DNA of 64,000 bases from DATAGF01 sp963834875 (GTDB taxonomy: Bacteria > Actinomycetota > Thermoleophilia > Miltoncostaeales > Miltoncostaeaceae). Both the position numbers and the translations under genes were made by a program. The DNA is taken from NCBI GenBank assembly GCA_963834875.1, contig CAWIDG010000033.1, positions 1-64,000 on the forward strand, given 5' to 3'. A model generated the notes under the pieces. The model was not told the DNA's origin and did not search any database. It was given only the letters and a program-made list of their open reading frames with translations. Below, one piece after another: positions 19,981-29,350 of the stretch (positions are counted from its first letter, which is position 1; each line of letters starts with the position of its first letter).

Positions 19981-20573
19981 GGCGTCACCTCACTGAGGGC
20001 ACCGGCTGCGGCCCGAAGGTCCTGGTCGAGTGCGCGCGCGAGCTGAGTGCGCGCCCGGCTCAACCGCTGGCGCAACGCCTCCGAACTGATCCCGCAGACG
20101 TCGGCGGCATCCGCGTGATCCACTCCACCCACCGCGACGAGCAGCAGGACCTCTCGCGACGCCGCCGGCAGTGATGCCAGAGCGCGCTCGATCCGGCGAT
20201 GGAGTTCGCTCGCAGCGGCGGCCTCGAACGGAGACGAGTGTTCGATCGTGAACGGGCTGAACGGCCACAGCGCCATCAGGCTCACCGACGCGGAGTCCTC
20301 GAGCACTCGCGACCGCACGTAGCTCACGTGCAAATGCCGCGCAACCGTGAAGAGCCACGCCGCGATCCGCGTGTCTTGTCTCAGCCGAGGCGCGTGCTTC
20401 ACCAGACGCAGCCACGTTTCTTCCAGCAGATCTTCAGCCACGTCGCGCCGTCGCGAGAGACGAACGAGAAACGTGAACAGCCGGCCGTTGAACGCTTCGT
20501 GAATGGCGTCGAACGCGGCTTCGTCTCCCTCGCGGAGACGGCCGACGAGCGCGAGCTCGGTCTCCCGGTCCAT
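19977..20573 (-). CDS. ECF RNA polymerase sigma factor
   Basis: An intact 198-residue sigma factor. Region 2 is AFDAIHEAFNGRLFTFLVRL with RRRDVAEDLLEETWLRLV and IAAWLFTVARHLHVSYVRS (the -10-binding WLFTVARH helix). Region 4 is LPAASREVLLLVAVGGVDHA with VCGISSEALRQRLSRAR (the -35 recognition helix). It directs RNA polymerase to a small regulon. The downstream overlapping small membrane protein may control it. It is unrelated to the ECF42 gene at 15.9 kb. Confidence 0.88.
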   Translation of the reverse strand: MDRETELALVGRLREGDEAAFDAIHEAFNGRLFTFLVRLSRRRDVAEDLLEETWLRLVKHAPRLRQDTRIAAWLFTVARHLHVSYVRSRVLEDSASVSLMALWPFSPFTIEHSSPFEAAAASELHRRIERALASLPAASREVLLLVAVGGVDHADAADVCGISSEALRQRLSRARTQLARALDQDLRAAAGALSEVTP

Positions 20574-20668
20574 AGCGTCAAGAACGCGTGAGCGGCAGAA
20601 ACGTGACAGCCGTCACGAACGGCGGTCGCGTGCGTTGTTGATCAGCGTACCGGCCCAAAGGAGGGTCC

Positions 20669-21029
20669 ATGGATTCTTCTGGAACTGCTGCGGCAAGCCG
20701 GTATTCTCGCACTGCTCACCCTGGCCATCGACTTCGTGCCGCTCGTGATGGCCGTCGCCTACGTCGCCCGCCCCACCGAGCGCCGGCTCGCGCTCATGCG
20801 GCCTCTGTCACTGGCCGGACTGTTCGCGGCGCTGACGGGAGGGGTCGTTGGCTTCCTCCACGTACTGCGCGGCATTGCAGTCTCGTCAGAACCGTTCGCC
20901 GATATCTACCACCGCATCGCCGCCGGCGGATCCGAGGCTCTGGTCCCCACGTTCGTCGGTTTCGCCTGTCTCACCGTCGCGTGGCTTCTCGTCGCCGTCG
21001 GCATGAGCCGGAGCAGGATCGAGCCATGA
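20669..21029 (+). CDS. Small polytopic membrane protein, possibly ExbB/MotA-like
   Basis: A strong AAAGGAGG (20657-20664) stands 4 nt before the ATG at 20669, but the clear protein frame is one base off. It reads ILLELLRQAGILALLTLAID, then FVPLVMAVAYVARPTERR, PLSLAGLFAALTGGVVGFLH and PTFVGFACLTVAWLLVAVGM. Three to four membrane helices are visible in about 118 residues. A one-base error just after the start is likely. The pattern recalls the proton-channel ExbB/MotA family at low certainty. It diverges from the ECF operon, so it may share control. Confidence 0.55.
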
Positions 21030-21179
21030 GGATGCCGGGGACTCAGGTCCAGCGGCATCGAGCAGGCCGCCGAGCGGCATGCAGCGAAAGTCGCGCTGCC
21101 GCGCGACGTGTTGACGCGGTTTTTCGCGACCAGCTCCGAGATCCACCCAGGCCGGCTGGGTGAATCCGGAGGCGATTCG

Positions 21180-21437
21180 TTATGTCGCCCGGCCTCCTGC
21201 GATCGCGCGGTAGATCGCCAGCAGGATGACCGCGCCGAGAAACGACATCAGAAAGCCGGCCGCTTGATCCGGACCATAAAACCCAAGCGCGCGTCCGATG
21301 AAGCCGCCGGCGACCGCCCCGACAATGCCGAGCAGGATGGTGACGATGATGCCACCGGGATCGCGGCCAGGCATCACGAGTTTGGCCAGCGCGCCGACGA
21401 TCGACCCGAAGAAAATCCAGCCGAGTACTCCGAACAT
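21180..21437 (-). CDS. GlsB/YeaQ/YmgE-family stress membrane protein
   Basis: An intact 85-residue protein with three hydrophobic helices and the Gly-rich family pattern: GWIFFGSIVGALAKLVMPG, GGIIVTILLGIVGAVAGGFI and AAGFLMSFLGAVILLAIYRA. The family (transglycosylase-associated protein) sits in the inner membrane and is often stress-induced. No catalytic role is proven. Confidence 0.88.
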   Translation of the reverse strand: MFGVLGWIFFGSIVGALAKLVMPGRDPGGIIVTILLGIVGAVAGGFIGRALGFYGPDQAAGFLMSFLGAVILLAIYRAIAGGRAT

Positions 21438-21470
21438 GGTAGGTCTCCTTTATTGGGTCGTGGTGCCGAG

Positions 21471-21716
21471 TCAGGACGGCTGCGGGGCGTGCTTGTCGAG
21501 GAACTCGCGGCACGCCGCAATGGCCTCGGCGGGCGTGTTGAACTCGTCGATCAGCGTGACGTCTTCACCGTCCACGAACAGGCTCACGTGAATCTTGTTT
21601 CGCTTCTCCTTTTTCGGAGGCCTGTTCCTGGCGTCGGCCTTCCTCACGCCTTCTTTCGTCAACCCATCGCGCCTGACCCGCTCCCCGCGACTCCGGTGTG
21701 TGCTTTTTTTCGCCAT
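21471..21716 (-). CDS. Small basic protein, probably a separate gene
   Basis: From the ATG at 21716 (MAKKSTHRSRGERVRRDGLT) an 81-residue protein runs to 21471. The N-terminal half is highly basic (ARNRPPKKEKRNK). The C-terminal half is a compact domain, KIHVSLFVDGEDVTLIDEFN followed by TPAEAIAACREFLDKHAPQP. No family is recognised. It shares the frame of the FAD oxidoreductase upstream, and its true start could be that frame or this ATG. Confidence 0.45.
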   Translation of the reverse strand: MAKKSTHRSRGERVRRDGLTKEGVRKADARNRPPKKEKRNKIHVSLFVDGEDVTLIDEFNTPAEAIAACREFLDKHAPQPS

Positions 21717-23008
21717 GTCGCGTGACATTGCGAAAATCACGCCAAGGACGGCGAAAAAGTGGCCGGGAGGTCTATTTTCTGCCGACGACCTCGTTGAGTG
21801 TGCCGCGGCGAAGATCCGTCCGACGTTCTCCGGGGAGAAGAAGTCCGAGGGCGAGATGACGCCGGCGAAGGTTCGCGCGAAGCCGTCCATCGCCTCCTGG
21901 TTCCCGTGACAGGCCATCAGGAGCTGCTGCAACTCCGGCGGCGGGGGCGCGAGCGCCGCGAACTGGCACGTGAATTCGAAGCGCGGCAGCGCGCGCTCGT
22001 CCCGCGCACTCTGGTACTGCGCCATGGCGGCGTTGAACGTCGCACGGCTCGACAACCAGTCGTCGATCGCCGTGGCGCACTGCTCAGCGCCCAGAAAGGC
22101 GTCCGACATGCCGTGCGCGGTGATGAAGTCCCTGTTGTAGCCGGCGTCGCCGACGAGCGCCCAGCCGGGACCGAACGGCTTGCAGAAATAGTTCGGCACC
22201 GCCGTGCCGGTGAAGCGCCCTTCGCGTTTTGCTGCACGAACGCGGTTCGCAAACTCACCGGTTGTGCCGATCGTGTCCATCACGTGCGTCTCGATGTCTT
22301 TCTTGTTCGTCTCGAACTCGGCGATCGGCCAGCAAGCGATGACGAGCGTGAGGTTCTCGTTGGTGGGCCAAGCCGCGATCCCGCGATGCGGGCGGTCGAA
22401 CGCCTCCAGCCGGCCGTTCATCGGCAACCCGCTCCAGTAGCTGTAGTAGCCGGCCTGAAGCGGCGCCCGCTCGTTGTACCGCTCCGCGGACACGGCTGCG
22501 GAGACGACCGAGTGGGTGCCGTCGGCGCCGATCACGACGCGCGCGCGCTCGGTCACCGGCGCGCCATGCTTGCCATGCCCGCGGATGCCGGTGACCTGAC
22601 TATCTTCAATGAGGATATCGTCGACGACGAAACCCTCGCGAACCTCGACGCCGGAGTCCGACGCGGCGTCCACGAGCAGCTTGTCGATCACCGTGCGCCG
22701 GGGTGCGTAGGCGACGGCGCTGTACTCCTTACCATCGCCCGGGCTCCCTGCGATCACGAACGGGCCCATGTCGAACGCGTACGTGTGAATGGCCGGGCAT
22801 CCGGTGCCGAGGAGCCCATCGAGCAGTCCCCAGCGTGTCAGCGCCGACACGCCGGTCGGGATGGACAAGGTGGCGTCGACACCGTATCGCTTGGAAACGT
22901 CGCCCGATCGACCAGAAGCAGCTTGTGACCCTTGCGGGCCAGGAGCATGGCCGTGGGAGCGCCAGCGCACCGCGCGCCAATCACAATCGCGTCATACGAG
23001 TTGGGCAT
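21471..23008 (-). CDS. FAD-dependent oxidoreductase, reading in frame into a small C-terminal domain
   Basis: It starts at 23008 (MPNSYDAIVIGARCAGAPTA, the dinucleotide-binding loop) after an AGGACGGAAG site. An indel near 22880 shifts the frame. The rest is continuous: TLSIPTGVSALTRWGLLDGL, ARVVIGADGTHSVVSA (GD/ADG motif), then PGWALVGDAGYNRDFITAHG and SDAFLGAEQC. This is the flavoprotein monooxygenase/geranylgeranyl reductase type. The enzyme should end near 21780, but no stop occurs. The frame passes through a repeat-like segment (HFFAVLGVIFAMSRD) into a basic 81-residue protein listed separately. A lost stop by indel is more likely than a real fusion. Confidence 0.75.
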
Positions 23009-23059
23009 GACTTCCGTCCTGTCGTAGTGGGACTACGAATGGGCTCATGAGTGGTTACA

Positions 23060-23135
23060 GAACTCTCGAACCCCGGAACCCTGAACTAACTCTGAACTCT
23101 GAACGTCGAACTCCGAACAACTGAACTCTGAACTA
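23060..23135. repeat. Heptamer array TGAACTC (degenerate, about nine units)
   Basis: Units include GAACTCT, GAACCCC, TGAACTA, TGAACTC, GAACTCC and TGAACTC. It fills the gap between the FAD gene start and the convergent-side neighbour, and the TAG stop of the gene at 23133 is formed by its last unit. Confidence 0.8.
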
Positions 23136-24049
23136 GGTTCGTCCCGCCCTGAGCCGATAAATCCGCACGACCGCCTCAGCCACCCGCGCGCCGTTCGGAT
23201 CGATCGCCGGGTTCACCGGCACGAAGAGCACGACACCTTCTCGTCGCGACAGCACGTTCGACACGACGAGCGCGCGCATCATCCAGACCGCGGTCTGGAC
23301 ATCCCCGCACTCCAGGCCCAACCAGCCGGCGTAGTGATGCGGCGACGAGCGCAGCCCGGTATCGCGCTGAATCCGCTGCGCGATGCCGGCATACAGTAGC
23401 CTGTCGGCGGCTGGCCTGACGCCATCCTGTGAATACGCCGGCGGCACGAGCGGCGACCTCGCGTCGAGCTCCGCGAACAGCTTCTCGACGGCGAGTCGCT
23501 GCCCGCGCGGCATGTGGCCCGTCCAGTAGTGACACGTCTTCGCGATGACGGTGATGACGTTCTTGATTTCCTTGTCGAGTCGAAATGCCGGCGCGGCCGG
23601 CAGCTCCAGCGCCATTCCATCGGCGCGCACGGCGACATTCTCGGTCGAGATCGCGCGTACAGCCACCCGGCCATGGGTTCGCTGAGGCAGGTGGCGCGGA
23701 TCCAACCCGGTGTCGGCGACTCGCGTGCGGGCAGTTCGGTCACCATCGTGATGCCGCGGCAGATCTCGTCCACGACGTCTTCATACCGATCGGGACGTGC
23801 GGTGATCTCGGCGGGCGTGCCGGGCTCGAGCAGCGTGCCCTTGTGCGGCGGCCCTCCCGCCATCGCCAGATCGCAGAAGCTCCCCCAGATCTCGTTCCAC
23901 GCGACCGTGCCATCGCCGGCGTATTTCAGCCCGGCCGATCGCATCGGCGTCGGCTGCATCTCTTCGTAGGCGTCCTGATATTCCTCGGGCAGGACGATGC
24001 GCAGCCGGAAGTCGAGCTCCTCGAGCGCGCGCTGCTGGTCGAGTCTCAT
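23133..24049 (-). CDS. Conserved hypothetical protein, about 305 residues (one frameshift)
   Basis: It starts at 24049 (MRLDQQRALEELDFRLRIVL), inside the edge of a hairpin repeat. The first frame holds KYAGDGTVAWNEIWGSFCDL and CRGITMVTELPARESPTPGW. After an indel near 23650 the next frame continues AISTENVAVRADGMALELPA, EIKNVITVIAKTCHYWTGHM and GWLGLECGDVQTAVWMMRAL, and ends YRLRAGRT. It is cytosolic, without signal or membrane helix. I do not recognise it, although the second half reads like a well-conserved family. No functional clue comes from its neighbours. Confidence 0.6.
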
Positions 24050-24262
24050 GTTCGGGGGGCTCCGCCCCCGCGAACCCCCCGACGCGCTCTCTCGCGGGGA
24101 CCCCGGCGCCCCGCTCCGTTCGCGCGGGCTCGCTGACGCTCGCCTGTGATCGTCATGCTCAGCCTTCTCATGTTCGGGGGCTCCGCCCCCGCGAACCCCC
24201 GACGCCCCGAGCCTCGTCGAGGGGCGCGGGCTCGCTGACGCTCGCCTGTGATCGTCATGCTC
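24047..24262. repeat. Tandem pair of hairpin-bearing repeats (about 114 and 94 bp)
   Basis: Each unit starts CATGTTCGGGGG, contains the hairpin GGGGGC-TCC-GCCCCC with GCGAACCCCC, then a variable middle. It ends with GGGCTCGCTGACGCTCGCCT and GTGATCGTCATGCTC. The two copies differ in the middle (a CGAGCCTCGTCGAGG hairpin in the second only). Together they fill the gap between two minus-strand genes. The start codon of the downstream gene lies in the edge of the first copy. Confidence 0.85.
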
Positions 24263-24265
24263 AAC

Positions 24266-24865
24266 TCACTGGCGATCCCATCCTGGCATTTTCGACCGAT
24301 CCAGGCCTGAGACCTCGAACGCGGCGGTGCGCGACCCGCCCGCTCTCACCGGAAACTCGATGCTGATTCGCTTCGCGCCGGCAGTCATGCGCCACAGCGC
24401 GGCTTCGTCGTTGATGAACATCGCGATCGCTTCGTCGGTCTTCGGACGACGCCCGGCCATGGGTTTCGGCGGGGCATCGTCAACGGTCACCTGAACGGTG
24501 CAGCCGCTGTAGCAGTTGAAATCGCCGCCCTGCAGCACGAGATAACTGCTCCGGCCCCACGACGGGTGATCGCGGAACACCAGCTGGACGCGCTTTGCGC
24601 CCTGCCCATCCGTGTCGACAGGTTCTGCGGAAAAGAGGTACGCAGACAACTGGCGCCCCTTGCCTGCGGGAGTATCGCTGTAGGTCCAGAGGTCGGCGAG
24701 ACGTTCGGCGTCACGTTTGGCGGCCGCCGCTTCGCGCGCCTTCGCCTCGGCGGCGTTCGCCGCCTCGGCTACGGCATTGGCGGCCCGTTCCGCTTCGGGG
24801 TCGCTGCAACCCGAAAGGGCTGTGATGGCGAGCGCGGCGGCACAGAGCAGCGAGGCAGGTCTCAT
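24266..24865 (-). CDS. Predicted lipoprotein, 199 residues
   Basis: The start at 24865 is chosen because it gives a lipoprotein signal: MRPASLLCAAALAITALSGC with Cys20. A charged Ala-rich helix follows (VAEAANAAEAKAREAAAAKR), which may span the periplasm. Then a beta domain of about 130 residues has FSAEPVDTDGQGAKRVQLVF and AKRISIEFPVRAGGSRTAAF. It has one Cys pair (FNCYSGCTV). No enzyme motif is seen. It is divergent from the DUF418 gene with only 37 bp between the start codons, so the two promoters overlap. Confidence 0.75.
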   Translation of the reverse strand: MRPASLLCAAALAITALSGCSDPEAERAANAVAEAANAAEAKAREAAAAKRDAERLADLWTYSDTPAGKGRQLSAYLFSAEPVDTDGQGAKRVQLVFRDHPSWGRSSYLVLQGGDFNCYSGCTVQVTVDDAPPKPMAGRRPKTDEAIAMFINDEAALWRMTAGAKRISIEFPVRAGGSRTAAFEVSGLDRSKMPGWDRQ

Positions 24866-24902
24866 GTCGTCAATCCTAGTATTTTGGGTGTAGGCTCCCC
24901 GC

Positions 24903-26163
24903 ATGCTCCAGGCCGCCCCGGTTTCCTCCAGCCATCGGCTGGAAACGCTGGACGTGCTCCGCGGGTTTGCCCTTCTCGGCATTCTCGCCATGAACATCCG
25001 CATCATGGCCGGTCCGTTCGGCGCGTACCTGTACCCGCTGGCGATGTTCGAGTACACCGGAGCCCACCGCGTTGCGTACCTCTTCTCGAGCACGTTCTTC
25101 GACCTGAAGATGATGGGGCTGTTTTCCATGCTCTTCGGCGTGAGCGTGCTGCTGTATGCCGCCAAGTCCGGGACGTCGGACCGGGTCGTGCGGAGCTTGT
25201 GGTTCAGACGCATGTTCTGGCTGCTCCTGATTGGCCTCGTTCACGCCTACCTGATATGGAACGGCGACATTCTCGTCCCATACGCCTTGTGCGGCATCCT
25301 GATTCTGTGGTGGGTGCGGCGCTTCTCCGCGGGCACGCTGCTGGCGATGTCGTGTGTCGTGCTGCTCGTGGGTGCCGCGATGACGGTCGGACACTGGTTC
25401 GGATGGGCCTCGATGAGCGCCGAGGAGCGCACCGAGGAACTGTCGATGATGATGCCGAGCCAGGCGCAGACACAGGAGCAGCTCGCCGCGATGCTCGGCT
25501 CCTACGCCGACGTCGTCCTCCACCGCGCCCCGTTTGTACTTGATCTTTCAAACGTTCATCTTCGCGACGTTCTTCCTGTGGCGCTGCAGCGGGATGATGC
25601 TGCTCGGCATGTCGCTGTACAAGTGGGGTTTCCTCGACGGACGGCGGCCGGCGTCGACCTACGTGATCACCGCATCCGTCTGTCTGCCGGTCGGGCTCGC
25701 GGTGTCATGGCACGGCGCGATGGAGCTCGATCGCGCAAGGTACGCCATGCCCGAACGCATCGTGCTGGATCTGTGGAACTACACGGGCGCGGTGTTCGCA
25801 TCGGTCGGCTACGCCGCGTTGCTCATCCTCGCAGTGAAGCATGACGTCGTTCGCGGCCTGCGCCGCCGGCTGGCCGCAGTCGGCCAGATGGCGCTCTCGA
25901 ACTACCTGCTGCAGAGCATCGTGACGTCGATCGTGTTCCTGGGATGGGGCCTCGGCCTCGCCGGCCGGCTCGACTACGCCGAGCAGCTGTATTTCGTGGC
26001 CGCGATCTGGGCTGCGCAGCTGATTCTCAGCCCACTCTGGCTCGCGCGTTATCGCTTCGGTCCCGCCGAGTGGCTCTGGCGATCGCTCACCTACTGGAAG
26101 CGCCAGTCGATGCGCCGCGATACCGCTCAGCCCGGCGCGACTGACGTGCCCGCGCCCGCGTAA
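24903..26163 (+). CDS. DUF418-family membrane protein (one frameshift)
   Basis: About 420 residues with 9-10 membrane helices. The N-terminus RLETLDVLRGFALLGILAMN is the family signature. GLFSMLFGVSVLLYAAK and LIGLVHAYLIWNGDILVPYA follow. The C-terminal part has AAVGQMALSNYLLQSIVTSI and FGPAEWLWRSLTYWK, matching the DUF418 domain. An extra T in a TTT run near 25530 splits it; removing it restores HRAPLYLIFQTF. The family (YeiB-like) is of unknown function, perhaps acyl transfer to envelope glycans. Its TAA forms the edge of a long hairpin terminator. Confidence 0.85.
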
Positions 26164-26216
26164 AAAGTGGCCGGGTGACTTTTACGAAAAACGTAAAAGT
26201 CACCCGGCCACTTTTT
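26162..26216. terminator. 25-bp perfect hairpin, A5-stem-T5, shared by convergent genes
   Basis: The left arm 26162-26186 starts AAAAAGTGGCCGGGTGAC and ends TTTTACG; the right arm 26192-26216 is its exact complement, with a five-A loop. A-run first and T-run last make it work in both directions. It overlaps the DUF418 stop and lies 8 nt from the stop of the convergent VOC gene. Related hairpins are at 42350, 48188 and 58830. Confidence 0.88.
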
Positions 26217-26223
26217 CGTCCCG

Positions 26224-26578
26224 CTATGCCCTCGTCCACACCGCCAGCTCGTAGCCGTCCGGATCGAGGAAGTGAAAGCGCTGCCCGCCTGGAAAGTCGA
26301 AGATCGGTTTCGCGATTCGGCCGCCTGCGGCTTCGACAGCACGCACCGCGCCCGACGAGATCGTCCGCGTAAAGAACGACCAGCGGCCCGCCGGGTGCCG
26401 GCTTGCCCTGCGTCGTGAAACCACCGGTCAGCCGGCCGTCGGCGAACTCACAGTAGCTCGGGCCGTAGTCCTTGAACGTCCATCCGAACGCCTTCCCATA
26501 GAACGCCTTCGAGCGTTCGACGTCGGCCACGTTCATTTCGATGTAGTCGATACAGCGGTCGTTCGCGGATTTCGCCAT
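26224..26578 (-). CDS. VOC-superfamily (glyoxalase/bleomycin-resistance-like) protein (frameshifted)
   Basis: It starts at 26578 (MAKSANDRCIDYIEMNVADV), continues ERSKAFYGKAFGWTFKDYGP and GGFTTQGKPAPGGPLVVLYA. After an indel near 26355 it goes on AVEAAGGRIAKPIFDFPGGQ and HFLDPDGYELAVWTRA. This is a complete VOC fold of about 118 residues with the usual second-half ligand region (RFHFLDPDGYELAVW). VOC proteins include lyases, dioxygenases and antibiotic-binding proteins; this one cannot be placed further. Confidence 0.8.
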
Positions 26579-26605
26579 GGAGCCCCCGTGCCAGCTTAAC
26601 GGTGG

Positions 26606-26680
26606 ATGACAATTCGCTTCGGTCAGTTCACGCTCGACATTGACACTCGGCAAGTGACCATCGAGAAGCGCGCTCAGCGA
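26606..26680 (+). pseudogene. N-terminal fragment of a winged-helix regulator
   Basis: From the ATG at 26606 the frame reads MTIRFGQFTLDIDTRQVTIE, which resembles the first two strands of the trans_reg_C (OmpR/CadC-type) DNA-binding domain. After about 20 codons similarity stops, and the sequence becomes the 3' end of the P450 gene on the other strand. Only the stub remains, as if the P450 segment had been joined into the gene. Confidence 0.5.
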
Positions 26681-28073
26681 GTTCGAGCGACTGCTCCGGA
26701 CGCCGTCCGCCGTTCGATCGTCATCTGCATCCCGAATCGCGGCCGGAGCGTGATGAGCGGCCACGGCTCGACCTCGTGGCCGGGCACGAGCTGCAAGCGG
26801 TACCGCTGCGCCAGCGTGGCGACGATGAGTTGGGCCTCAATCAGCGCAAAGTGGTTGCCGATGCACTGGCGCGGGCCGGCGCCGAACGGCATGTAGGCGA
26901 ACTTCGGCCGGTTCGGCGCTCCGTTCCGGCAGGAACCGCTCGGGATCGAACGCGTCGGGCCGTCCCAGAACGCCGGCAGCCGGTGCAGGACGAACGGAAT
27001 CACGAAGGCGAGCCAGCCGCGCGGCAGGCGGAATCCGCCCAGCTCGTCGTCGTGCAGCGCCTGGCGCGAGAAGCCCCACGCCGGTGGATACAGGCGCAGC
27101 GCCTCGTCGATCACCATGCGCGTGTACGGCAGGTTCGCCAGATCGCGCGTACTCGGGCGGGCGTCCGCCGAGCACCGTGTCGATCTCGTCCTCGAGGCGC
27201 CGTCGGCGCGTCGGGATGCTGCGACGAGCAGGTACCACGTCCACGTCAGTGCCAGCGACGTCGTCTCCTGACCCGCGAGCAGGAATGTCGTCACCTCGAC
27301 GCGCAGCTGCTCGTCGGTCATCGCCTCGCCGGTCTCCTCGTCGCGCGCGGACATCAGCAGCGAGAGCAGATCGGCGCTCTCGGCACGCGATGCGCGCGAC
27401 GCTCGTTGATGACGTGATCGACGGCACTGCGCGAGCACGGCGCGCGCCGCCTGGAACCGGCGATACTTCGCGCGTCGGCAGCCGGTCGGCGAGCCCGAGC
27501 GACCAGAAGCTCTCGCCGATGTACTCGTTGATGATCGTCCAGGCGGGATCGACCTGCGAGGCGAACGGACCGAGGTCGGCGCCGAGGAGTGCGCGGACGA
27601 CGACGGTGCGCGTCAGGCGCATCATCTCCTCGGCGATGTCCACCGGGCCGCCACGCGCGGCAAGCGCGTCCCAGTCGCCGGCGGTATCCCGCGCGGCGTC
27701 GGCCATGACACCGGCGAGCGCGGCGATGCGCTGGCGGTGGAAGGCCGGCTGTGCGATGCGCCGCTGGCGCAGCCAGAAGTCGTCCTCGCTCGTGAGCAGG
27801 CCGTTGCCGATCGACATCCTCAACTTCTCGTAGAGCGGACTCTTGTGATAGTTGCGCGCGTTGTCCTGCAGGACGTGGCGGATGTCGCGCCGGATTGGTG
27901 ATGAGGAAGCCGCGGCGCGGGCCGATCTTGAAGTAGACGACGTCGCCGTAACGGCGCGCCGCGTCGACGAAGACGCCGGTCGGATTGCGTCTGACGGCCG
28001 GCAGCATTCCGAGCAGCGGGACGCCGCGCGGCCCCGGCGGGCGCGTCGCCGCAGCGCGTGAGACGAGCGGCAT
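26674..28073 (-). CDS. Cytochrome P450 (several frameshifts)
   Basis: About 460 residues from an ATG at 28073. The proline-rich start RPPGPRGVPLLGMLPAV is typical of P450s. LLTSEDDFWLRQRRIAQPAF is the C-helix region with WxxxR. TFLLAGQETTSLALTW is the I-helix oxygen-binding motif, VIDEALRLYPPAWGFSRQAL holds ExxR, and FAYMPFGAGPRQCIGNHFAL contains the haem-ligating Cys. At least four indels break it. It is close to CYP102-like and CYP4-like hydroxylases. The substrate is unknown, and a redox partner is not encoded nearby. It starts 14 nt after the stop of the amidohydrolase gene and is the last gene of a five-gene minus-strand run. Confidence 0.88.
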
Positions 28074-28087
28074 GGTGTGTCCGAAGA

Positions 28088-29293
28088 CTATTGTCCCGCG
28101 GTTCCCTGCAGAAAGGCGACTCTGGAGCGCGACGAGCGGCCATCAGGTGGGCGGAACATCGGCGATCCCGGAATCCAGCGCACCGCGTTCTCATAGAACA
28201 CCTTGCGTAGAATCGGCTCGGGCAGCGCAAGCCCTCTGACCGTGTAGTTGGGCCGCGCGATGTCCTGATCCGTCGCGTAGTACGCGATGTCGCTGCGGTA
28301 GCGTTGCAGCAAGGTCTGCTTCTCGTTCGCGATCTCTGCCGGGGTCCAGCGGTCGTTGATTCGCGACATGTCGATCAGGTACCGGGTGGGAATCAGGCCG
28401 CCGGAAATGTCGGCGGCGTAGAGAATGCGATCCTGGTAGCGCGTGAAGAACGCGCGCACTTTCTCGCGCGACTGGCCCATCAGGTAGTTGAGGGCGGACG
28501 ACGTCTCGACCGCGAAGTGCGGGAACCGGTCCAGACGCCTGGCGACCTCGTCGACATCGTGCTCCATGCTGCCGAGGTGACATCCAATCACACGCAACGT
28601 CGGGTGTCTCGCGAGCATCCGATCCCGCGCGCGAATCAGGTCGTTGTAGGGCACCTCGCCGCGGAACGCGCCGACGCGGTTCCGCACTTCCGTGGCGCCT
28701 TCGGTGTACCACGCCGAGTAGCGGCCCTCGGCGTCGGTCGTGAGCCAGTTTCGGACGGGATCACCGATATGCGCCAGAAGCGTCTTGTTCGCGCGCGCGA
28801 TGGCGTCAAGGATTGGATCGAAGATCGGATCGTCGATCTGGACGAAGCGACCGGCCGGATCCTTCACCTGCATGCCGATCTCTTTCCAGACCTTCACGGC
28901 AAGCGCCCCGCGATGGAAATCGCCCGCGAGCTCGTTCGTCACGCGCGCCGCCCAGCCCGGCTCGTGCATGCCATCGAAGCCGAACGTCGTGCACCACGCG
29001 TAGTATCGCGGGTGCGCCTTCGCGATCTCGGCGGCCGCCTGGATCTGCATCTTCAGCCGCTCGACCTTCAGCCCTTCGTTGCAGACGGTGAACATCTTCA
29101 GTCTCAGCTCGTCCATCACCTCCCGGAGGTAAGCCGCGTCGGTCGAGATGTGCGTGTGGACGTCGATCTTCGGGAAGTCGGCGGAGGATTGCGGCGCTCT
29201 CGGGGCCGCGGCGAGACGGGCGACGGCGTGCGCCGGGACGAAAGGCGCCGCGAGCGTGCCTTTCAGGAACCACCGTCGAGAGGATCGTTCCAC
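28088..29293 (-). CDS. Amidohydrolase-2-type metal-dependent hydrolase with Tat signal
   Basis: An intact 401-residue protein. The N-terminus MERSSRRWFLKGTLAAPFVP is a Tat signal (SRRWFLK). DFPKIDVHTHI gives the HxH metal motif of the amidohydrolase barrel. RVIGCHLGSMEHDVDEVARR carries the later His, and YAADISG the expected catalytic Asp. Relatives (amidohydrolase 2, ACMSD-like) hydrolyse or decarboxylate small cyclic acids. Here the export signal suggests a periplasmic task. It sits between the ankyrin and P450 genes with short gaps (57 and 14 bp), so co-transcription is likely. Confidence 0.87.
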   Translation of the reverse strand: MERSSRRWFLKGTLAAPFVPAHAVARLAAAPRAPQSSADFPKIDVHTHISTDAAYLREVMDELRLKMFTVCNEGLKVERLKMQIQAAAEIAKAHPRYYAWCTTFGFDGMHEPGWAARVTNELAGDFHRGALAVKVWKEIGMQVKDPAGRFVQIDDPIFDPILDAIARANKTLLAHIGDPVRNWLTTDAEGRYSAWYTEGATEVRNRVGAFRGEVPYNDLIRARDRMLARHPTLRVIGCHLGSMEHDVDEVARRLDRFPHFAVETSSALNYLMGQSREKVRAFFTRYQDRILYAADISGGLIPTRYLIDMSRINDRWTPAEIANEKQTLLQRYRSDIAYYATDQDIARPNYTVRGLALPEPILRKVFYENAVRWIPGSPMFRPPDGRSSRSRVAFLQGTAGQ

Positions 29294-29350
29294 GTGGCAT
29301 TTTAGAGAGAAGTGCGAGTAGACTCGTCAAAGTGTTCCGGCGGTTCCTGA

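Noticed and set aside
23060..23135. Possible CRISPR-like array
   Set aside because: Units of 7 bp without spacers; no cas genes in the window.
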